Positions 11,938-22,855 of a stretch of DNA of 64,000 bases are shown piece by piece (the stretch's first letter is position 1; each line of letters opens with the position of its first letter). Position numbers and translations under genes: made by a program. Below the pieces are notes generated by a model. It was not told the DNA's origin. It saw only the letters and a list, made by a program, of their open reading frames with translations, and did no database searches. The stretch spans positions 43,310,408 to 43,374,407 of the forward strand of contig CM070904.1 of assembly GCA_036417435.1 (NCBI GenBank). Direction: 5' to 3'. This stretch comes from Inia geoffrensis (lineage: Eukaryota > Chordata > Mammalia > Artiodactyla > Iniidae).

Positions 11938-12204
11938 GAAATATTTACTTAGCTCAATACCAACAATATGTGAGGCCCTATACTAAGTTCAAGCCAGTTA
12001 AAAATCTTATAACCTAAGTTTTTATCAATGACAAAATGAGGATAAAATAGTTCTCATTTGTAGGGTGGTTGAGAATATTCAATGCAATGAGCAATAATGA
12101 ATTTCAGGTCTCTTGCATCGTTTTCAGTTTCTTAACTTAGTAAATGATAAATGGTAGCTCTTAATAGCATTATAGTACTGTATAATAATGTACTCCTTTT
12201 GCAT

Positions 12205-12345
12205 TTATTCATGATTCATACTGCAGATGTTTATTGAGCACTCACGAGGTCCAGGCAATATTCTAGAGATTGTGGATGGAAAGATGACTAATAAGACAGA
12301 GTCCTGGTCCTCTGGGATCTCACGTCACAGTGGAAAACATATCAT
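12205..12345 (-). mobile_element. L2 LINE fragment
   Basis: 'TGTTTATTGAGCACTCACGAGGTCCAGGCAATATTCTAGAGATTG', shortened here, is the reverse complement of the L2 3' end, followed by the 'agtcctggtcctctgggatctcac' segment typical of the family. Old and diverged. Confidence 0.75.
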
Positions 12346-12596
12346 ACAGGCACAAAACAAAGTTACCTGATACATTCTTTGCCTGGCCAAGTTATATGAC
12401 TGCCCCCCCCCAACCAATATTGTATTTTTCAAAAGTGTAGTAAAAAATCCTTAAAGCTAAATTAGTCTAAGTCACTTACAGAAGTTGCAGGCTTCCCCTG
12501 AGTAATTCACTACTTGACTGAACTTAGTGTGACAGAATGAAGATCATCTGAGTGGAAGCAAATGAGGTTGACTTTTCTTTAGGACTTCAACTTTTT

Positions 12597-12916
12597 TAAA
12601 AAAATGAATTTATTTATTTTATTTATTTATCTCTGGCTGCATTGGGTCTTCATTGCTGCATGTGGGCTTTCTCTAGTTGCATTGAGCCGTTGGCTTCTCT
12701 TGTTGCAGAGCATGGGCTCTAGGTGCACAGGCTTCAGTAGTTGTAGCACGTGGGCTCAGCAGTTGTGGCTCATGGGCTCTAGAGCTCAGGCTCAGTAGTT
12801 GTGGCACATGGGCTTAGTTGCTCCACAGCATGTGGGATCTTTCCGGACCAGGGCTCAAACCCATGTCCCCTGCACTGGCAGGCAGATTCTTAACCACTGT
12901 ACCACCAGAGAAGCCC
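12597..12916 (-). mobile_element. CHR-1-like tRNA-derived SINE
   Basis: Long-form SINE in reverse: an ATTTATTT tail first, then the multi-unit 'tagttgtggcacatgggc' body, ending with the tRNA-like head (reverse complement GGGCTTCTCTGGTGGTACAG). The 16-bp TSD AGGACTTCAACTTTTT is at 12581-12596 and 12917-12932. Several CpG sites have decayed, so it is older than the CHR-2-like copies. The open frames at 12604-12984 lie in it and are not genes. Confidence 0.95.
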
Positions 12917-12932
12917 AGGACTTCAACTTTTT

Positions 12933-14619
12933 AAGGGGAGTATGGTCCTATCTCTCAGTCAACCCAATCAGGCCACCATATTAGGCTTTGTATATCAGAT
13001 TCTAGAACAGATGTGAGAGCTCTCCCACCAAGGGAGAAGGAAGAGCCAGGGGTAAGCAGACCTAGATTCCTGCAAAAGCCATGGAAATGAAGGATATTCA
13101 GGGGACAGCAAGATAAACAAAATTTGGGAATAATGTCAAGCTTTACACAGAACAGAATCAGAATGAACTAGGTAGAATATCAGAAACAGTTCTGGGTAGA
13201 CACTAAAAAAGACATTGAAATTTTACTCCTTATTGCCCATCACCCATATAATACGTGGATGGGTCTTTCTAGTCTAATGTTAAAGCACTGAGGCAGACTC
13301 CTGATAACCTGCAAAGTCTTCAGGTCCCTGATGTGAAAGAACAGAGAGAGCGTAGATTGGAGAAAGGGAGGGGAAAAGGTTGCCTCAGATCTCCTGATGG
13401 GAATTCATGGCAAGAGCTTCTAGACAAGTCCTGCTAAATGCAGAAAATCCCTGCTGGCTGCAGTGGGGGACATGTCAGCTGCCAATCTCTAAAGTCAGTT
13501 GGTGTGAACCCGACTGACTTTAGAGATTAACAATTCAGTCAAAGTAGAGTGTTGGAGGACCTGTATCATACATGAATTGGAGGAAAAAAATTGGGGAACT
13601 TTACTGATTATAAAGAAACTTTCTTGTTGAGTCTAAAGGGGGACAATTGGTCTCTAATGACAAGTCCCTCTAATTATCCTTCAAAGAAAATTGGGATCTT
13701 TCGGGGGCAAATCTATGTGTGACTGCAAGTACAGGATTCCTGGATGAAATGTTTTCCTTTAAGCACGAATAGTTCAGAAGATTGGAGCCAAAGAGAGGCA
13801 GTTATTTGCCTTCCCTGTTTCCTAGCTACAGCACTGAAGTAAGCTCCCACATCGACAGCTGGAAGTGAGTTCTGATGGGGGCAATTATATAGATGTCACT
13901 GTAAGCCGTTATCTTATCAGATTTTTTTTTTCTTTCAGAGTCCCAGCATCATCTTTCAGAGGGACCGGATTACTTAAGATAAAGAGAGGGCTTAGATATA
14001 TTGCCACGATAAAAACAAAGATGTCTTAGACACTGGCTTTATAACATTAGCCACAGATGGAAACTGTTTGAAAGGATACATGAAAATAAAAGCAAACCCA
14101 GCTCACTCACTGCTCAAGCAGTAATGATAGTCAGACTTTCAAAGGCCCTAGACACTGACTGATTTATCCATTACATAGTTTGCATCTTATTTGAGGAAAT
14201 TCTTTAAAGGCAAGGTCACTCCAATGCATGCCGCAATGCCTTTTAATGTATATTAGGAGAAGCATCTAGAATCTTACCAATAAATCTGGATTCTGTGAAG
14301 CCCACTCAAGTCTCGGAACAATAATACACACATTCAAGAGTGCAATCTCAGTGAATGAGCACAGACCTGCCACTTAGTTATGAAGAGATGGTCTAGGAAT
14401 GGACAGTAGCCTCTGAAGTGCCCCATAGAACAGCAAGCAGGTAAGAAGGGTAATTTATAATTTTGCACATCTGTGAAAGAGAGGTGGCCGTAGCCAGGTG
14501 AAAATGACATGTTATCTTTCGGCTATATTTTCCATTAGAGAATGGGGGCAAATTATCACATGTTAATTCTTAGAAAACTTTAATTCAGGAATTTATGGTC
14601 TGTCTAGATTGTATTACTG
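12933..14619. other. Unassigned non-coding stretch
   Basis: No gene or repeat family recognised, except the hairpin at 13484-13528, which is listed separately. Confidence 0.45.
13484..13528. repeat. Inverted repeat / hairpin
   Basis: AATCTCTAAAGTCAGT at 13484-13499 is exactly complementary to ACTGACTTTAGAGATT at 13513-13528. The stem extends inwards by a T-G wobble (13500/13512) and two G-C pairs, giving 19 pairs around a 7-base loop (13503-13509). Pairing stops abruptly outside the 16-mer arms. The origin is unknown. It is shorter than a typical microRNA precursor, so no RNA gene is called. Confidence 0.9.
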
Positions 14620-15000
14620 TATTTTTGCCCCTGATTGTTCACTTCCCCATCTGTAGGGGAATCATACTTCACTCTCCATTGATACGTAACTTGAAGTGCC
14701 TCCCTAGGGCAGGAGTATAGGTCCTGCGCAACGGGACTTGCTTGGCTGATGCAATGTAAGCAGATGTGCCGAGCACCTCTATTAGCACAACATTAAGAGC
14801 AGTCATGTGCTATGACCTTAGCTCTTTGCCCATTTCTCCCAAACTGTTTCATCAACCTGGGTCCTGAAATTAGAACACAAGTGAACTGAAGTCACCAGCA
14901 GCAGGTACATGTGAGTGGGAAGTAAATACTGCTGTAAATCCGGAGATTTAGGGGCTGTTTGATACCACAGCATGACTTAGCAAAAGCTAATTAATATGTG
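14620..15000 (+). mobile_element. Ancient MER-type repeat, family not resolved
   Basis: Ordered resemblance to an old mammalian repeat: 'acttgcttggctgatgcaatg', 'aacctgggtcctgaa', 'acatgtgagtgggaagtaaata', then 'gagatttaggggctgtttgatacca' with 'cagcatgacttagc' at the end. Class and exact boundaries are uncertain. Confidence 0.5.
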
Positions 15001-15459
15001 ATCTCAGAATAAAAATAAATGTATACTGACCCAATATATATCTTTAATATATCAGGCACTTTTACTGAACTCGACCATATAGTCATTCAACAATCCATAA
15101 TCAACTATCATTTGTATTTTTCCTGTCTTTATCAATTAAAAATTGATTTAAAAGATTCATCTGGCATTGTGTAGGCATCACCAAAGCCAGTTCAAGTAAA
15201 TTCAACAGATAAGAAATTGAGGATACAAAGTTTTAGAAAATCTAAATCCCAGACTCCACTGGCCACTCCATGAAGATGTGAGCATCGGCTTAGGCAGGTC
15301 AGAGCGGCCTTCTGCTCACCACAGTTCCCTGCCTGAAGGGGCTGACGTTTCGCCTTTAGCCAGCCTGGCTTCTGCACTCTTCTCTGAGCATGGCACATTT
15401 GTCACCACCGCCATGTCTTTTCTCCTCTATCTTGCCTCCTCTTGAACTGAGTCAAGGGT
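15001..15459. other. Unassigned non-coding stretch
   Basis: No gene or repeat recognised. The minus-strand 68-codon frame (15192-15398) has no family resemblance. Confidence 0.45.
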
Positions 15460-15690
15460 TGAGTGAGCACCTCATATGAGCCAGGCACTTCACTGGTCTC
15501 TTTCCTAGGCGTCATCCTGTTGAACACTCTCAATTAGCCTGGGAGGTAGTAGTCGTCACCTCATTTAATGAATGGAGGAGTGGAATATCAAAGAGGTTTA
15601 AATGATTTTTCCATACAGTTAGTACGTGGCAGAGCTACTTTCAAATCAGCTTTTGCCTCAATGTCAGTGCAATTTCCACCATGTCACAAT
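15460..15690 (-). mobile_element. MIR SINE
   Basis: Reverse-complement MIR order: 'gagcacctcatatgagccaggcact', 'tcaattagcctgggaggtagtagtcgtcacc', 'agaggtttaaatgatttttccatacagttagtacgtggcagagc'. It accounts for the short frame at 15568-15759. Confidence 0.75.
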
Positions 15691-17995
15691 GGCCTCTTCA
15701 CTAACCACAGGAAACACTACAAAGACGCAAAGCACAGAATAAGTCTTATTTTTCCATAAAGTCTAACATTGTCCCTTGAGTCCAAAATTCTCTCCCTCTT
15801 TCCTAAAAATCTACCTTATAAATTTCCTCGTTATGGATTTCAGGCAAACACTGTATGACTGTTTTTACAAACCTCATATGTGCATGTAATCCCTGCTTGA
15901 CTCAATTTTAAATTCATTAGAATAAAGCAGGCACCTCACTCACTTCTGTTCATTCCTTTCTGAATGAATAAATCACTTCCCTTTTCAGGAAAATTACTTT
16001 GTGGAGGGAGAGAGATTGGACAGAATGGCTCAACACCACTGATAGATGCTTATACCCAATTAGGGTAAGAGGAGGAAACCGAAACCGAGAAAAAGCTGAC
16101 CTCGTCTTCTAAGTGGTACACACAGTGTTCTAAGATTTTAGCTTTTATCTTCAAACTCTGAGTTAAAGATGCTTCCCACTGTACTATGTTGCCCATATGG
16201 TTGTTTCTATAACATGCTTTTTATTTTTTAAAGCAGAAAAGTTCTCTGGTCTGTCCTCACTTGCCCAATTGCTCATCAAAAGTATGTATCGAAAAGAAAA
16301 CATCCAGATTTGCTATACACCATTTGTGAAAAATCGTTCAAGAAATAATTCCTCAACTCATTCAGTCTCACTAGTTTTCTCCAGTTGAGCTCAGGGGTCA
16401 AAGGATGAATCTGGGCCACTTCAGTGCATTCCCATCCGTTCAATCCTTTGCCATACTTGCACAGCAGGTAGGATTTGAAAGAGAATCTGCCCTTATCTAG
16501 AAGAATTTTTTTTTAATGGCTGAAAATAATCAGACTTACACTTGAGAGCAGCCAGAGTCAGTGCCAGTTCCAATGCTAAAGTAAACCTCTGCCAATACTT
16601 AGGATTGGCAATATATTTCAAAAATAATTGTCATGGCCAAGAATAGATCTTAGTGAAGTTGCATGTTTCTACTTGGGGATGGGGCAAGAGAGTAGGAGGG
16701 ACAGAAAAGAATTTTTCAAGGGAAGTTCTCAGAAAATTGGGTCTTTCCACAAATGCATGAAAAGGAACACAGACGTAAGCCCAAAGCTAATGTCACCAAA
16801 CAGCAATATGTCTGTCAAGCCTTAAGGTCCCAGTGAATTTACCAGTGCAATTTCAATTTTAGCTCCCAAGCAGTTGTTCTTACTAAGACTTAGTAAAAAG
16901 TAAAGGACAAAGGTCAAAAATAGGAATAAAAATTAGAAAGAAAAATCAAAAGAAGAAACCTCTTGTTGTCTCTTGTTCGAACTTCATTTTTAAGAAACTC
17001 TGTCTCCATGTACCTGATGCATTTGCTTGGAGCATTCAGAAAGAGGTGACTGTCTGCTTTCCACGTCCCAAACTTCAAAGTCAGAGCAACGCTTTCTGTC
17101 AAGGCTGTGAGCCTGGGTAGGGTCCCATCATCTTGAAGCACATATACTCTTCTGATTTATTAAATATCGATGATGTTTAAATTCAAAGAAGTAAAAGACA
17201 TGGTCAGATTTCTCTGTGAGATTGTGATTTCCCATTTCCCTGTGGGCTATACCCTCTTTCTCACTTTAGGTCAGGTAGGCTCCTACACTAAGTGTTTTCA
17301 ACTGCTACCTCATTTGACACGGTTCTTTGCTCAGCAAACCAGTTTTCCTTCAAAAGACTTAAGTTTGTATGTTTGCTTGTGTCTTCCTTCACAGGGCCCA
17401 GGGCCTGGCCTCTCTGCTAGAGGATGTGTCATCTGCCCAGGACTAGAGTCACTGAAACACCCGCCAGCCATCTCTGCAGCAGGACGAAAAGTCTCAATGT
17501 CCTCAACACAGGTAAATGAGACAAGTAAAAACAGGTTTTCACCTGAAGAATTTTAGTCTACTATCTGCTGCCAATGAGGGGAGAGAAATTTAAGTATCAG
17601 TGGATTAGAAAATCAATTAAAGATCTCAAAAGAAGACATGGTGAGGGAAACAGCTGGGAACGACATTTTCATCAACAGGTCACAAATGCATGAAGGATGC
17701 TGAGCCTATTCTCTAAAGATTAAGGGAGACCTAAACAAAATTGTACCTGTATACTGAGATTTTATTTTTTAAAGAGAAAAGCTGAAATATTTCTTTTCTA
17801 TCCTATGAAGTGTTTTTGTCCCCCCTATTAAAACTGTAAACATTTAACTTAGGGAACAGTCTTACTTTGATGAGAGCCTCTTGTTATTTAGAAATACTTC
17901 TACACTAAACAATGATGAAAGCATACTGGCAACATAATTATAAAGGTTATTTAGTATTTGTAGGAAGGATATTGTCTTCTTAAAAAGGGAATCTT
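15691..17995. other. Unassigned non-coding stretch
   Basis: About 2.3 kb without a recognised gene or repeat. It contains the longest open frame outside repeats (17170-17556, 128 codons). That frame has no signal, domain or family resemblance and no splice or promoter context that I can support, so I do not call it. Confidence 0.4.
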
Positions 17996-17996
17996 G

Positions 17997-18188
17997 GGCT
18001 TCCCTGGTGGCGCAGTGGTTGAGAGTCCACCTGCCGATGCAGGGGACACGGGTTCGTGCCCCAGTCCGGGAGGATCCTGCGTGCCGCAGAGCGGCTGGGC
18101 CCGTGAGCCATGGCCGCTGAGCCTGCGCGTCAGGAGCCTGTGCTCCGCATCGGGAGAGGCCACAGCAGTGAGAGGCCCGCATACCGCC

Positions 18189-18212
<24 letters not shown>
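17997..18212 (+). mobile_element. CHR-2-like tRNA-derived SINE, near intact
   Basis: Sense copy with A-box TGGCGCAGTGG (18008-18018), B-box GGTTCGTGCC (18051-18060), many intact CpG sites and a poly-A run of about 29 bases starting near 18189. A perfect 15-bp TSD, AAAAAGGGAATCTTG, lies at 17982-17996 and 18213-18227. The low decay suggests a comparatively recent insertion. Confidence 0.97.
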
Positions 18213-18220
<8 letters not shown>

Positions 18221-18299
18221 AATCTTGACTGAATATAGGCCCAGAGGGAGACTAAAAAGAAGCATCCTGGGATGGTGGTAATGGCTGGACTGAGAGGAA

Positions 18300-18515
18300 C
18301 CAAGTCCAGCTTTGCCACCTACCAACGTGCTGCTCTAAGCAAGTAACTTTCTGTTTCTATCCGCAGTTTCCCATCTATAAAATGTAATTAACTATATTAA
18401 TTCCTAGATAATGGAGGTACAAGAATAATGTTTTTTAAGTATAGGCATTCTGCATAGTATCAATTCCACAGTAAGTACACAATAGTCACTCACTATTATT
18501 ATTTATTAAAAATAA
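18300..18515 (+). mobile_element. MIR SINE
   Basis: Sense MIR order: 'tttgccacctacc', 'ctaagcaagtaactttctg', 'gtttcccatctataaaatg', then 'acagtaagtacacaatagtcactcactattattattt'. Confidence 0.75.
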
Positions 18516-19134
18516 TTATTGAAACTCCCACTACCTTCAAAACAATTCATAATCACTTATTGTGAGGAAGGAGGTGAAAAAGTAGAATTCTACTGAATTT
18601 CATATTGTCTCCATAATGGGTAATGATCTGCAGTGCTTTGTTTTACACATTCCTATTTCTGTTATTACCTTCTCCACTATTCTGTTCACCAAAATCCCAC
18701 CCAGGCTTCAAGGATCCTCTCCAAACCTTACCTCGCCCTTGCTGAGCTCTGATGAAAGAGCTTTTACCAATATTTCAACATCCCTTGTATCCCACTATGG
18801 TGTTCTCTGTCATCTGCTGCGTGTACTTATCTGCCTCATGTTATACTTAGTCATCTTTTAGTGGTTCATTTTCTGAAAACACATATACTGTGTTTCTTAA
18901 ATTCAGAGGCTACACGTTTTGCCTAATGCTATATGCAATGTGCATGTGTATTCATACATATTTTAACAGATGATACGATTTAAAACTTAAATTCTTATTT
19001 AAAAAAATTAAAAAAAAATACTGATGTCGCCCTAAAAGCACAGAGCTGAAAAGCTGAACCAAAACTGTATTTGATTTTCTCAAATATGTCAATTATCTTT
19101 ATGTCATTTGATAATTAGTAAATTTTTTAGTATA
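18516..19134. other. Unassigned non-coding stretch
   Basis: No gene or repeat recognised. The 81-codon frame at 18616-18861 has no family resemblance. Confidence 0.45.
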
Positions 19135-19240
19135 ATAAAAGCATCAAGAGCAAAGACTAAATCTTATTCACGTGTGTGTGTTTTTCTCAGTGCCAACTGT
19201 GTAATAGGTACACAATAAACACTGTTGGACAAATGATGCA
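19135..19240 (+). mobile_element. L2 LINE 3' end
   Basis: 'agcaaagactaaatcttattcac', 'gtgccaactgtgtaataggtacacaataaacactgttgga' follows the L2 3' terminus (…tagtaggtgctcaataaatgtttgttga). Confidence 0.65.
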
Positions 19241-21579
19241 TGTTTTTGACTAATACTACTACTTCAAAAATACAAAGTTTGAAATATTTTACTACTCATA
19301 GATAATCACTGGCAAAGTGTTCACAGGATGCACCTCAGAAAGAAGTAAACACACACACACGTACACAAGAAGGATTGCAAACACATTAGTACAAGGCTCT
19401 TTGTTGCAAGAAGCAGAGAGTGACTTTGGGTAACATAAACAGAAAAACAACTTATTCGAAAGTGGCAGATATCACACCAAATGTTTGGGAAAACTAAATC
19501 TTGAATCCTTGAAATGTAAGCAGAAAACCACAATAAGTGGGAAACAGAAGCCACAGCTAGTGCCAGCAGTAGGAAGAGTTTGGATGGGACCCAGCTTCTG
19601 GTGCCATGATCACAGGGTCTGTGGACACCACTGCTGCTGGACTCTGGGTATAGCCATTATGGCCAGGCTAGTGAAAAGAAACTTTAAACCTCTTAAGCAT
19701 GTCTGTCACTCAGTTAAGTTTCAAAAATCATTGGTAGAAGCATCCTCTTGGTAAAATCGGATTTGTGTGCCCAGGATTTATGGAAAGAAAAGATCTCCCT
19801 TCATTGGTTTTCACAGATGCACATGACGACAAATTAATCTCAAATTAAGATGGGAGTTGAAGTTAAAGGGACACTGAAAGAATGACAAATATACTCCACA
19901 ACTGATTCTTTCTATTTCCCAAAAACATATGCATACCCTTATACCCATAGTCAGACTTCAGGAAAAAAAATTCCACTATCACATAATGAGGCTGTCTTTA
20001 TGCACAACTGAGAGTAATACATTCATCCTATCTCCAAAGAGATGAAGTCCCAAATCAATTCATTTGTACAACACGATGCCCAGAAGCTCTGGACTGGATG
20101 TCCATTTCTCTTTGGGTTTTACGATTTATCTCAATATTTTGTAAGCTATTGGTTGGCTCGACTGTAGGGATAATCACAATGAACACACCCAACATAAAAC
20201 TGTGGAAAATTTAAGAGGAGAGAATCAGTTGGAAATAAAATGAAAGTGGGTAGCAGCTAAAATTGTTATTTCTGCAACTGGTCTTAAGCCTCTATTTATT
20301 TATGACTTGATCCACCACATTCGTTTCCATGTATCTGTTCCCTTCCCTTCAGCTAGCATCTCAGTTGCTTGGGGTCTTTTTCCTGATGAATGACTCAAAC
20401 CTTAATATCTGAGAGTTTTGAACACTGAACAGTCTTGACTGTATAAAGTTAGTGTAGCACAAAAAGGCACTCTGAGAATCACCTTGGCTCCCGTCTTACT
20501 TCTTTTCCCTGCTCTCATTGTACAGCAACAATCTTATTTCCTTGGTGATCACAATCAATCACCTCAACCCAAGGTAATCTCCTTTGCTGCCTGTCTGTGC
20601 TGTCTCTGAGAAGCCCCAAATGGCCAAAAAGCAGAATAAACTCCCAGTTCGGTGGGTGGTCCTCTGGTGGAAGTATTCTCCTTTAGGTAATCAAAAAAAG
20701 ACAATCAGACACAAAGGCTCTCTAATGGGAAACAGAAGGCCCATGAATCACAAGATCAGATAAACCTAGGTCACATGATTACCTGAGATGATGTGTCTGT
20801 TGGCTTCTTCTGAGAGATGTACATTTAGTATTTTGGTATATTTATTCTTTACTGCTGCATCTCCCACCCCTCACCCACTGCCCACTTGCTCTCTCTCTCC
20901 CCATGTATGTGGTAGTCAGGCTCACTTGTGGAAACAGAATCAATATGAGTGTGATGGGACAGTGAGGAAGAAGTTGTGTAATTAAAGGTCTAGTATGGGA
21001 GGTTATAGGTTCAGAGAAGAGGTCATCAAGCAATAAACTGATCAGCTCCTCAAGTGGGACAGCAATGTGGGAGCTTGTGGAGAGGGCTATGGGTGTGTCT
21101 GTATAGCTCCTGCTTCTCTGGGTTCACAAACGAGTGTCCTGTTTTGGAGGAGCTGGACAAAAAGCAGAGGAGAGTAAGGCAAAGCAGGAAATTGCCAAGG
21201 AACCTGTGCCCGTCCATCATGGCAGAATTTCAGAGAGGAATGACTGCTATTTTACTCTGTCTTCTAAATTTATTTAAGTTCCTCTTTTATCAAACACTAA
21301 ACTGGAATCATATACTTCCCAACTGAGTCAAATACAACACAATCCATCACACGGTGTGTGTGTAAAACTGTTACAAAATTAGATCTGTATAGTAACTATA
21401 GCTTTGTAAACATCTTCGTTTTAACACTTAATACAAGAGCATTCGCCCACGCCATCAAATTCTACATGATTCTACAAAGAAAAAAAAATCCAAGAAAAAG
21501 GACACTGGAGCAGAAAAGTGTAAATAACATTTTAATTGTCCCTTGACTGATGGGAAAGAAAAAGTAAGACAGAAGGTGT
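19241..21579. other. Unassigned non-coding stretch
   Basis: About 2.3 kb with no recognised gene or repeat apart from a short CA run near 19349-19362 (ACACACACACAC). Short open frames here have no supporting evidence. Confidence 0.4.
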
Positions 21580-22130
21580 TATTCAGGCAGAGGAAGTAAC
21601 ATAAACAAGGAATGAGGGGAATGCATAATGTGTTTAGTAGCTGGCAGTGGACAAAATACAGGGTAAATATAATATTTAGAGACGTAATAGAAAGATTCAA
21701 CTGGATTGAGATTGACTTTAAATTTCACGTCAGAAAGTTTAGACAATGCTATGGACAATGGGGAGCCAATTAATATATTTTTTTAAGCTTGAGAGTGGTG
21801 GTTGGGTTCTGTTTTTCAGTTAAATCACTCATGAGTAAGTGTAGGAACTGGATTAAAGGGGCCAAGAGAGTAGAGCAGAGAGAGCTGCTAAGAGGTAATT
21901 GGAAGAGTTCTGGAGAGGCATGATTCAGAATTAACCAGGGCAGTGGCTGTGGGAAATGAGATGAAAGGAGAAATTTGAAATTCACAATAGTGGCCAAATC
22001 CAATGGCTTGATGACTAAATATGCAGACTGGGACATAAAAATGTGTTAAAGACAATTCTGAGTATTCTATCTTGAGTCAATTGGATAGAGAGTAAGCCTA
22101 ATTTAAATTCACATTAGAGAAAGTTTAAGC
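21580..22130 (-). mobile_element. L2 LINE fragment
   Basis: Follows the reverse complement of the L2 3' region in order: 'ttattcaggcagaggaagtaacat', 'caatggggagccaatt', 'tcactcatgagtaagtgtaggaactggatt', 'gagctgctaagaggtaattgg'. Highly diverged. The same family order is seen in the longer copy at 41075-41990. Confidence 0.6.
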
Positions 22131-22194
22131 TTGAAATAGAGTGAGCAGGACACAGTATAGTCAGAATTGCTACAGTAATTTTAAAGGGAGTCCC

Positions 22195-22440
22195 CATCAT
22201 CAGTGGCTTAAAGTAGTGATTTTCAGATATGAGAGACAGTCAAAATCATAAGATGGGGGATTAGAGGAGGGAAGGGATGGAGGAGATAGAGAGGAGAAGG
22301 AGATGGCTTTAAAACACATCACATATTGGGCTTCATTCCAGACATAGCAAATCAGATTCTTAAGAGATGGAGCCTCAGAATGTGTAATTTTAAGCTCCTC
22401 CAGTGATTCTGATAGACTGCTAAATTAGTGAGTTTGGATG
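22195..22440. mobile_element. MER5-like hAT DNA transposon fragment
   Basis: 'tagtgattttcagata' near the left, 'aatcagattcttaagagatggagcctcagaatgtgtaatttt' (excerpted), and 'agctcctccagtgattctgat' near the right match the order of MER5-type non-autonomous hAT-Charlie elements. A purine-rich stretch at 22250-22305 interrupts it. Confidence 0.55.
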
Positions 22441-22729
22441 TTGACCTGTCCAACTTTAGAGTGCCAGTCATGACACACATCTCTGTGAATGTGAAGTGTA
22501 CAATGTGCAAGGCAATAAGCAGCTGTCCTGCTTATGAAGGACCAAGAGGATTCCTATTGAGAAAATAACCAAAGGCAGGCCACAAATATAGCAGGATATA
22601 AAGAATAAACAAAAACAATCCCAGATAAAGTCATGAAAACATAAATATTTCTAGGGATGATCACAGGGCAGTTCACAAATACTGAAATAGTAGCAGTAGC
22701 AAAGCGTCTGTTGTGCAAACTTGCCTCTG

Positions 22730-22855
22730 TACACTTTGAACACTACAGTGTAAGCTCCATGAGGGCAGGAACTTTGATTTTCTTCACAGTTGTATCCCCA
22801 GCACCTTATACAGAGACTGGCATATAGTAAGTGCTCAGAAGATGAGTTCAGTCAT
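22730..22855 (+). mobile_element. L2 LINE 3' end
   Basis: Clear L2 3' terminus: 'gtaagctccatgagggcagg', 'gtatccccagcacctt', 'ctggcatatagtaagtgctcag'. Confidence 0.85.

Noticed and set aside
13484..13528. MicroRNA precursor
   Set aside because: The stem is only 19 pairs and does not extend outside the 16-base arms, shorter than canonical precursors. Kept only as an inverted repeat.
17170..17556. 128-codon open frame, the longest outside recognised repeats
   Set aside because: No domain, signal, membrane segment or family resemblance, and no supportable splice, promoter or poly-A context. This length is expected by chance in 64 kb.
17997..18070. Functional tRNA gene
   Set aside because: The A-box and B-box belong to the tRNA-like head of a CHR SINE; no cloverleaf with a plausible anticodon arm is evident and the SINE body and poly-A follow.
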